Below are positions 56,423 to 64,000 of a stretch of DNA of 64,000 bases, in pieces. Every line of letters starts with the position of its first letter. Positions within the stretch are counted from its first letter, which is position 1. Below the pieces are notes generated by a model that saw only the letters and a program-made list of their open reading frames with translations, did not search any database and was not told the DNA's origin. The position numbers and the translations under genes are program-made. This DNA comes from Corallococcus soli (GTDB taxonomy: Bacteria > Myxococcota > Myxococcia > Myxococcales > Myxococcaceae). The stretch spans positions 620,001-684,000 of the forward strand of contig NZ_JAAIYO010000003.1 in NCBI RefSeq assembly GCF_014930455.1, in the 5' to 3' direction.

Positions 56423-57145
56423 ATGCTCCGCCGCGCACCCTTGCTGTTCGCCCTCATCGCCGCGCCCGCCTTCGCCCAGGATGATGCGGACGGGGACGCG
56501 CCCACGTCCCTGGACGGCGTGGGCCGCATCACCGTGCAGGCCGGTTACCGGCTGACCTCCAACGCCACGCTCTACGAATCCTGGTACGGCCCCAAGGGAC
56601 CGGGCGCGGGCCTGGAGCGCGCGCCGGAGTCCAACGGGGCCCCGGTGGGCGCGCTGACGTTCGCGTACGCGGTGTCGGACATGGTGGAGCTGGGCCTGGA
56701 CCTCGTCGGCACGACGCAGAACCTGCGCCTGACGGAGGGGCAGGGGGACGGCACCACCGTGTCGCGCAAGGTGACCACGCTGGCGTACGGCCTGCTCGTG
56801 GGCCTGCGCTTCCAGGGCGTGCTGGACGTCGGACCGCAGGGGCTGGTGCCCTTCGTGGGCCTGCACACCGGGCCCACCGTCATCTCCTCGCAGCGCGAGG
56901 GCTCGGCCCTCCAGGAGAACGTGGCCCAGGCCTGGGTGGGGTCGCTCGGCGCCACGCTGCGACTGTCCGCGAAGTGGGGCATCACCGCTGAATACCGCCT
57001 CATGTTCCTGCGCGGCCCGGTGGAGTCGCAGGACACGGCGCGCTTCAAGGGCCCCTTCAGCTTCAGCAGCGGCGGCAACTGGTTCTCGCTGGGCGTGACT
57101 TATACGTTCCCACCGGATCCGTCCCGCCCCCTTCCGACCTTCTAG
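56423..57145 (+). CDS. Outer-membrane beta-barrel protein
   Basis: A 240-residue protein with a signal peptide (LRRAPLLFALIAAPAFA, cleavage after AFA). Amphipathic strands follow (GRITVQAGYRL, VGALTFAYAVSDMVELGLDLV, TTLAYGLLVGLRFQG, TLRLSAKWGITAEYRLMF) and a final strand WFSLGVTYTF ending close to the terminus with an aromatic. The pattern is an eight- to ten-strand barrel. A GTG at 56408 could add five residues. Monocistronic, divergent from the YCII gene. Ligand unknown. Confidence 0.8.
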   Translation: MLRRAPLLFALIAAPAFAQDDADGDAPTSLDGVGRITVQAGYRLTSNATLYESWYGPKGPGAGLERAPESNGAPVGALTFAYAVSDMVELGLDLVGTTQNLRLTEGQGDGTTVSRKVTTLAYGLLVGLRFQGVLDVGPQGLVPFVGLHTGPTVISSQREGSALQENVAQAWVGSLGATLRLSAKWGITAEYRLMFLRGPVESQDTARFKGPFSFSSGGNWFSLGVTYTFPPDPSRPLPTF

Positions 57146-57276
57146 GCCTTCACGGGCCGTGGTGATCCGGGCAGGCAGGCGCGCAGGCATCCAGGCGGTC
57201 GGGGAATGACGCTGGCGGCGAACTCTGTTGGGGAGCGGAAAAAGAACCCGCCCCTCATCCAGGAGAGTCCCCTAGC

Positions 57277-58290
57277 ATGCGTGAGTCGGCCGAAGTCATT
57301 ACCGGTCCCAGGAAGATGTCCATGCCCCCCTCTGAATCGCCGAAGACTGACCTCGACAAGGAGCTCTCCGAGCTCCGTCGTGAAGTCATCGAATCGCGCA
57401 ACCTCGTCATCAAGACGGACAACCTGCTGAAGAACCTCCACGCGGAGGTGAAGGCGGTCGGCAAGCGTCACGAGGACTTCCAGAAGCGGCAGTGGATCTC
57501 CTCGGCCGTGGCCTACGCGCTGTTCGCGATCCTGGCGGTCGGTGGCGCGGTGCTGGTCAGCGGCGCGCGCAGCTCCAGCTCCACCAACGAGCGCGAGCGC
57601 CTGGAGAAGCAGGTCTCGGACCTGAGCACCCAGTTGGAGAAGCAGCGCGGCGACGCCACCGCGCACCTGACGGCCCAGCGCGCCGCGGGTGAGGTCTACA
57701 AGATGATGACGACGCTGCCCGGGGACGAGCGCCTCAAGGGCATCGACGCGCTGGTGAAGCTGGACACGCAGCGGCTGTCGTCGCTGGAGCGCCAGGCCCT
57801 CAATGATCGCGCCGCCGCCCTGCGCCGTGAGACGGGCGACGCCGCCTTCGAGCGCGGCAAGCTGGCCTTCCGCCGCAATGAGATGAACGCGGTGGTGTCG
57901 GACCTGTCGCGCTTCCTCGCCATGAACCCCGCGGAGGCGGACGCGCTGGACGCGTCCTTCTTCCTGGGCACGGCGTACAACCAGCTGCGCCAGCACGACA
58001 AGGCGGTGCCGCTGCTGGCCCGCTTCGTGGACGGCGACAAGAAGTCCAAGACGCGCGACTACGCCATGCTGCTGCTCGCCCAGTCGTACCAGGAGACGGG
58101 CGCGTACGATAAGGCGGCGGACACGGTGCGCGACGCGCTGGCCACGTACCCGGCCACCCAGTACCTGTCGCAGTTCCGCGGTCGCCTCTCGTCCGCCAAG
58201 CGCGCCGCCTCCGGTGGTGACGCCGCGCCGCCCGCCGGTGTCCCCGGTGTGGCTCCGGCCGCGCAGACCGCCGCCCCCGCGGGCCAGTAA
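57277..58290 (+). CDS. Membrane-anchored TPR protein with coiled coils
   Basis: A 337-residue protein: a coiled coil (about residues 25-70), one transmembrane helix (residues 73-95), a second short coil (NERERLEKQVSDLSTQLEKQ), then TPR-like repeats (AAFERGKLAFRRNEMNAVVSDLSRFLAMNPAEADALDASFFLGTAYNQL and the following KAVPLLARF, YDKAADTVRDALATYP). An Ala/Pro-rich tail follows. The repeats should lie outside the cytoplasm. AGGAGAG stands about 9 bases from the ATG. It may be a scaffold in the envelope. Confidence 0.8.
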   Translation: MRESAEVITGPRKMSMPPSESPKTDLDKELSELRREVIESRNLVIKTDNLLKNLHAEVKAVGKRHEDFQKRQWISSAVAYALFAILAVGGAVLVSGARSSSSTNERERLEKQVSDLSTQLEKQRGDATAHLTAQRAAGEVYKMMTTLPGDERLKGIDALVKLDTQRLSSLERQALNDRAAALRRETGDAAFERGKLAFRRNEMNAVVSDLSRFLAMNPAEADALDASFFLGTAYNQLRQHDKAVPLLARFVDGDKKSKTRDYAMLLLAQSYQETGAYDKAADTVRDALATYPATQYLSQFRGRLSSAKRAASGGDAAPPAGVPGVAPAAQTAAPAGQ

Positions 58291-58362
58291 CCGGAATTCC
58301 CGTGGCCGCCCCGGGAGGTGGGGTCCTCTCCCGGACGGCGCGAAACGGAAGCATTGCCACCC

Positions 58363-58391
58363 GGGGTCCAGGGTCGTAAGACCTGGACCCC
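58363..58391 (+). terminator. Perfect 10-bp hairpin directly before the next start codon
   Basis: GGGGTCCAGG and CCTGGACCCC pair over ten bases around a 9-base loop, ending exactly one base before the GTG at 58392. It is suitable as a terminator for the TPR gene and may also block ribosome access to the following gene. Confidence 0.6.
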
Positions 58392-58904
58392 GTGTCCGCT
58401 CCCGAACCCCGGAAAGACCCCCGCTTCCGCCGCTTCCGTGGCGCCGCGTACGGGGTCCACATCACGCTGTCCACGCTGTTCTCGCTGTGGATGATCTGGA
58501 ACGTGGGGCACTCCGTGGCGGCGATGACGCCCGCGCGCCCCCCGGCCGTGACGCCGCCGCTCACCGTGCGCGAGTGTCTGGACGCCGCGGATGGGCACTG
58601 GCGCAACCTGGAGGCCGAGCGCGAGAAGCTCGTGCACGTGCTGCCCGCGCGCAAGGTCGACCAGGAGTGGATGCGCTTCCGCTCCGAATGGCTCACGCGC
58701 CTGCGCAAGTCTGAATCCGAGTGCGCCCTGGACTCGCGCGATCCGGCCCGGAAGGAGCTGCGCGCCGTGTACAAGCAGCTCGGCAAGGTGCAGGACCACT
58801 ACACCATCCACGCGGTGCAGTACGCGGGCGAGGTGGGCGGCGCGGTGGACGCGCTGCACGCCGCCTTCGACGCCGCGCGACGCAATACCAACACGCAGCC
58901 CTGA
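58392..58904 (+). CDS. Hypothetical protein with one N-terminal membrane helix
   Basis: A 170-residue protein with a basic cytoplasmic N-terminus, a single hydrophobic helix (near residues 23-45), a Pro-rich spacer, and a helical C-terminal domain with a Cys pair (Cys62 and a second in ESECALDS). No recognised family. The GTG start has no ribosome site because a perfect hairpin precedes it, so the true start may be internal or translation leaderless. Convergent with the lipoprotein gene on the other strand. Confidence 0.6.
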   Translation: MSAPEPRKDPRFRRFRGAAYGVHITLSTLFSLWMIWNVGHSVAAMTPARPPAVTPPLTVRECLDAADGHWRNLEAEREKLVHVLPARKVDQEWMRFRSEWLTRLRKSESECALDSRDPARKELRAVYKQLGKVQDHYTIHAVQYAGEVGGAVDALHAAFDAARRNTNTQP

Positions 58905-58912
58905 AGCCTCCG

Positions 58913-60550
58913 TCAGCGCGTGGGCAGCACGGTGGAGTAGCGCCCCGTGCTGTCGGACACCGTCTGCGCCAGCAGCAGTGACGCGGGGCGGCCCGCCACC
59001 GTCACCACGCGGAAGAAGCGCACGGACGCGTTCGCCGCGATGCCGTCCGGAGCCAGCGCGGGATCCGGGGGCAGGGTGATGCGCCCGCTCAGCGAGCGCC
59101 CCCGCGACAGCGTGAAGGGCACCAGCTCCAGCCGCTCCGCCTCCTGCGTCCGGGGCGGTACGGTGACGAAGCGGCTGACGCGCGGCAGGTTCTCCCCGGG
59201 CAGGAAGTCCAGCCGGTACTCGCCGGGATCCAACGCCAGTTGGAAGCCTCCCAGGGCGTCGGTGGTGTAGGGGGACTCGAAGCCCATGGGCGGCTGGGGC
59301 CAGCCGGACAGGGCGCCCACCGGCTCCACCACGATGCGCACGCCCGACGCGGGGCTGCTGCTGTCGGGCTGCCGCACGGTCCCCTCCACCCGCATGCGCG
59401 AGGGGCACGTCACGTCCGGCAGGACGGTGTCCTGGGCGTTGACGGTCACCGGCTGGAGCGTGAGGCGCGCGGCCGAGGTCGGCGGCGGGACGATGACGAG
59501 CGTGAGCGGGCCGTCCGGCGGGCCGGGCAGGGACACCAGCTGGAAGCGGCCGTCCTTGTCGGTCAGCACCGGCACGCCCTGGAAGGTGCCGCCGCCGTTC
59601 ACCCGGCCCTGGAGCGACACGCGCGCCCCGGCGATGGGCACCGCGCGTTCGCCCTCCAGCACGCGGCCCTCCACGCGCACCGGCGCCCCCGGGTCCCCCA
59701 GCTCCAGCGGGGCGGTGGGGCCGGCGGAGGGATCCACCACGAAGGTCTTCCGGGGCAGCAGGTCCCCGGCGTTCACCGGCGACACGCGCAGGAGCACCGT
59801 GGGGCGCGTCGCGTCCTCCAGGCTGAGCGCCAGCTGGAACGCCCCCGTGGCCCGGTGGATGCGCGCGCGCTGAGACAGAGGACGCAGCAGCTCATCCAGC
59901 GCCTGCACCTCCAGGTCCGCGTCCACGCGCCGGGTGCCCTGGAGCACCACCGTCCCCGTGAGCGAGGCGAGCCGCGTGGGCGCGGGCAGCTCGAACGCCA
60001 CCTGTCCGCCGGTGCCCGGGTCCACCGACGTGGTGCGCAGGAGCGGGGGCACGGTGGGATCCAACGGGGTGAGCGTCACCGTGTAGTCGCCGCTGCCCAC
60101 GGGCAGCGTCCACGCGCCGTCGTCCGGGACGAGCGTCGCCTCATACCGCCGCGCGACGCCCGGGATGAGGCGGCTCTCCCCGGTGGCGAGCAGGTGGATG
60201 GGGGCGCGGTAGGCGGCCGGCGCGGTGCCTCCGTCCGGGGTGGGGGCCGCGCCGCGCGACACCTGGCCCCGCAGGCTCACGGGGCTGAACAGCTCCAGGT
60301 TCTGCTCCGGGCGCAGCCGGTCCACCGGGAAGTCCTGCGCGTGCAGCCCCGCCCGGGGGTGGGCCTGCACCTCCACGACGATGTCGCCGCCCGGGTTGCC
60401 GCAGCCGTCCACGAAGCACACCTGGCCCCCGGCGCACTCCGCGTCGGAGCGGCACACCAGCTGGACCGGCGGCTCGTCCTCATCCAGGAAGGCACACCCG
60501 GCGCCCGACACCCACAGCGCCAGGGCCAGGGTCCGGAGCGCGCGCCTCAC
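58913..60550 (-). CDS. Carboxypeptidase-regulatory-like lipoprotein
   Basis: A 545-residue lipoprotein (lipobox GAGC near residue 19) with a short Cys-rich part (CRSDAECAGGQVCFVDGCG) and then several carboxypeptidase-regulatory/immunoglobulin-like repeats, each marked by a GxVxxxDGxF-like strand (GRFQLVSLPG, GGFQLALDPGEYRLDF, GRYSTVLP). These repeat domains are common on myxobacterial surface proteins. The GTG start overlaps the stop of the upstream lipoprotein gene (GTGA), so the two are coupled and may form one complex at the envelope. Confidence 0.8.
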   Translation of the reverse strand: MRRALRTLALALWVSGAGCAFLDEDEPPVQLVCRSDAECAGGQVCFVDGCGNPGGDIVVEVQAHPRAGLHAQDFPVDRLRPEQNLELFSPVSLRGQVSRGAAPTPDGGTAPAAYRAPIHLLATGESRLIPGVARRYEATLVPDDGAWTLPVGSGDYTVTLTPLDPTVPPLLRTTSVDPGTGGQVAFELPAPTRLASLTGTVVLQGTRRVDADLEVQALDELLRPLSQRARIHRATGAFQLALSLEDATRPTVLLRVSPVNAGDLLPRKTFVVDPSAGPTAPLELGDPGAPVRVEGRVLEGERAVPIAGARVSLQGRVNGGGTFQGVPVLTDKDGRFQLVSLPGPPDGPLTLVIVPPPTSAARLTLQPVTVNAQDTVLPDVTCPSRMRVEGTVRQPDSSSPASGVRIVVEPVGALSGWPQPPMGFESPYTTDALGGFQLALDPGEYRLDFLPGENLPRVSRFVTVPPRTQEAERLELVPFTLSRGRSLSGRITLPPDPALAPDGIAANASVRFFRVVTVAGRPASLLLAQTVSDSTGRYSTVLPTR

Positions 60551-61131
60551 TGGCAGTCCCCCGCCACGGTGTTCACCACCCACGAGTACGAGGTGACGAA
60601 GCCCGGGTTCTTCACCAGCCCGCCGTCCGCGAGGAACACCTCCTCGGGGGGATCCGGCTGCCGGTTGGTGAGGCTCCGGTCCGTCACCAGCGCCTCCACC
60701 AGGTGGATGCCCGGCGTGGCGAGCGGGTTGTTGGCGGACCGCAGATCCATGTGCAGCGTGCCCCGATCATCGCGGCGGGGCTGGCCGGTGTTGGCGAGGA
60801 CGATCTGCCGGTAGGAGCCCACGGGGTCGGACGGGTTGTAGTCCACGTACCACTCCACCGTGATGCGGTCGTCCACGTCCGGATCCTCCACCACCACGCC
60901 GAAGTCCTGCGTGCAGGTGCCCACGCCGAAGGCGCGCAGGATGCGCTCGGAGGGCTCCACCTGCTCCTCCACGATGCGCGGCGGCCGGTTCTTGAACTGC
61001 GGCACGCCCTCCAGCAGCGCTTCGTCCTGCGGGATGAGGCAGCCGGAGCCCACCGCGAGCGAGGCTGCGCCCACGCCGGCCAGGAGCGGCTTGAGGATGC
61101 CCCGGGGCTTTCGCGTCGCGTGGGGAGGCAT
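60547..61131 (-). CDS. Hypothetical lipoprotein
   Basis: A 194-residue protein with a lipobox (AVGSGC). Its mature part has a beta-sandwich-like region (RITVEWYVDYNPSDP, GIHLVEALVTDRSL) and paired Cys (CTQDFG and the penultimate Cys). No family recognised. It lies 21 bases after the FHA-EBP gene and is coupled to the following carboxypeptidase-regulatory lipoprotein, so all three may be one operon. Confidence 0.72.
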   Translation of the reverse strand: MPPHATRKPRGILKPLLAGVGAASLAVGSGCLIPQDEALLEGVPQFKNRPPRIVEEQVEPSERILRAFGVGTCTQDFGVVVEDPDVDDRITVEWYVDYNPSDPVGSYRQIVLANTGQPRRDDRGTLHMDLRSANNPLATPGIHLVEALVTDRSLTNRQPDPPEEVFLADGGLVKNPGFVTSYSWVVNTVAGDCQ

Positions 61132-61152
61132 GGCGGAGGAGGGGCCTTGAGC

Positions 61153-63051
<1,899 letters not shown>

Positions 63052-63071
63052 GGGCGGGAGGGTGTCCGGGG

Positions 63072-64000
63072 CTAGAACGTGAGGGTGAGGCCGGCGCCCA
63101 GCCCACCGCGGGTGGAGTAGAGCCGCAGGCGCGGGGGCGGGACCATGGAGACGGCGGGAGGCTTCGGTTCGGGGCGGGATTCCACGGTGGTGCTGGTCAC
63201 CACCTGATCCTCGTGGTGGTAGACGGCGTCCACCACGCCCAGCGTGTACACGGTGTAGAAGCCGGTGGCGGACGCCAGCTTCAGCAACTGCCAGGTGTCC
63301 GCCTGCCGGGCGCGGTCGGTGGGGATGAAGCGCACCGGGATGGAGGCGCGGCCGTCCTCATCCAGGACGTTGTCCAGCGTGATGAACCGCTCCTCGAAGA
63401 GCGAGTCGTACGCGAAGAACGCGATGATGCTGGTGATGGCGAGCGCGCCCTCGGTGGCCGCGAAGACGATGCCCATGCTGTTGCGGCCCTGCTGGAACTG
63501 ACCCGCGCCGAACGGGACGAAGTTGACCAGGAAGTTGCGCTTCTCCACGGTGCGCACCGTGACCTGGCGGGCCAGCTCCTCCGCGCGGCGGCGCTGGGTC
63601 TCCAGGGCGACGCGCTCCTGCTCGCGGCGCTCGGCCTCCGCCTTCTCGCGCTCCAGGCGCAGGCGCTGCTCCTGGCGGAGGAACTCGCGCTCGCCGGCCA
63701 TCTGGTTCTTCAGGTCCTCGAAGAAGGCGACGGCCGGGGGCGGGACGACGAAGGGGTCCAGGCTGAAGTCGGGATCCAGGCGGAGCACGGCGCGCAGGTG
63801 GCGCTCGGCTTCCTCGGTGCGGTTCAGGTTGAAGGCGGACAGGCCCGCGAGCTTGTGCAGCTCCACGAGGTCCTCCTCCGGCAGGTCGCCCCGGTCGATG
63901 CGCTGTCCCGCGCGCTCCAGCACCTCCGCGTACTTGCCGTATTCGAAGGACGAGCGCAGGGCGGCGACCTCCGGATCCGCGCTGGGCGCCTGCGCGCGCG
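63072..64000 (-). CDS. TPR/coiled-coil membrane protein, partial (5' end outside window)
   Basis: The frame is open to the window edge, so the start lies beyond 64000; a GTG at 63923 is internal. The visible 309 residues include a TPR-like part (LHKLAGLSAFNLNRTEEAERHLRAVLRLDPDF), a strongly charged coiled coil (EQRLRLEREKAEAERREQERVALETQRRRAEEL), two hydrophobic segments near GIVFAATEGALAITSIIAFFAY and ASATGFYTVYTLGVVDAVYHH, and a Pro-rich C-terminus ending GAGLTLTF. Probably an envelope protein. It is followed after 20 bases by the FHA-EBP gene. Confidence 0.7.
   Translation of the reverse strand, partial: RAQAPSADPEVAALRSSFEYGKYAEVLERAGQRIDRGDLPEEDLVELHKLAGLSAFNLNRTEEAERHLRAVLRLDPDFSLDPFVVPPPAVAFFEDLKNQMAGEREFLRQEQRLRLEREKAEAERREQERVALETQRRRAEELARQVTVRTVEKRNFLVNFVPFGAGQFQQGRNSMGIVFAATEGALAITSIIAFFAYDSLFEERFITLDNVLDEDGRASIPVRFIPTDRARQADTWQLLKLASATGFYTVYTLGVVDAVYHHEDQVVTSTTVESRPEPKPPAVSMVPPPRLRLYSTRGGLGAGLTLTF

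Overview
The window looks like ordinary chromosome from a myxobacterium of the Cystobacterineae (Myxococcus/Corallococcus type). The DNA is very GC-rich with strong third-position GC bias. It encodes a DUF2378/TIGR02265 protein (a paralogous family largely confined to myxobacteria), an FHA-GAF-sigma54 activator, a GYF_2/AgmX-like protein, many lipoproteins with Asp/Ala/Pro-rich linkers, and several two-component genes. The genus is inferred from protein style, not proven. I see no tRNA, rRNA, IS element, prophage or CRISPR array.

Layout. Bases 1-9.8 kb: the 3' part of a GH38-type glycosidase, two small membrane proteins, secreted trypsin-like protease and alpha/beta-hydrolase genes, a SugE/Gdx exporter preceded by a convincing guanidine-III riboswitch, a methyltransferase and a GST. 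9.5-18.3 kb: an ECF sigma/NrsF-like anti-sigma operon, a DUF2378 protein, SlyD, a DEAD-box helicase, the glutathione-dependent formaldehyde pair (S-formylglutathione hydrolase and class III ADH), and a NarL/NarX-type two-component pair. 18.4-22.7 kb: a compact sulfur-transfer island with E1-like ThiF, TusA, a ThiS/MoaD-like carrier ending in GG, a second degenerate E1-like protein, a JAMM protease, APS kinase with a histone-like tail, and LarE.

22.7-38 kb: a small beta-barrel protein, a 54-residue ribbon-helix-helix protein, TruA, ClpX convergent with a lidless Hsp70, PrkA kinase, a protease-like lipoprotein, dCMP deaminase, a pseudo-histidine-kinase/NtrC pair and a tandem ArsA/Get3-like ATPase. 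38-44.3 kb: accA-hisC-cmk in one operon, then a soluble lytic transglycosylase. 44.3-58.9 kb: a small Cys-rich protein behind a good sigma70 promoter, DciA and a CAP-domain protein, a large lipoprotein, an FHA-GGDEF cyclase, an acyltransferase/SDR pair, MutL, a YCII protein, a porin-like protein and a TPR protein. 58.9-64 kb: two lipoproteins and an FHA-GAF-AAA-Fis activator, running into a partial TPR/coiled-coil gene at the window edge.

The most unusual part is the 18.4-20.8 kb cluster. One E1-like protein has an intact ATP site but no N-terminal RYSRQ arm. The other has an intact RYSRQ arm and zinc cysteines but a ruined ATP site. In homodimeric MoeB the arm arginine works in trans, so this pair looks like a bacterial heterodimeric E1 for the adjacent ubiquitin-fold sulfur carrier, with TusA as possible sulfur donor and the JAMM protein as releasing hydrolase.
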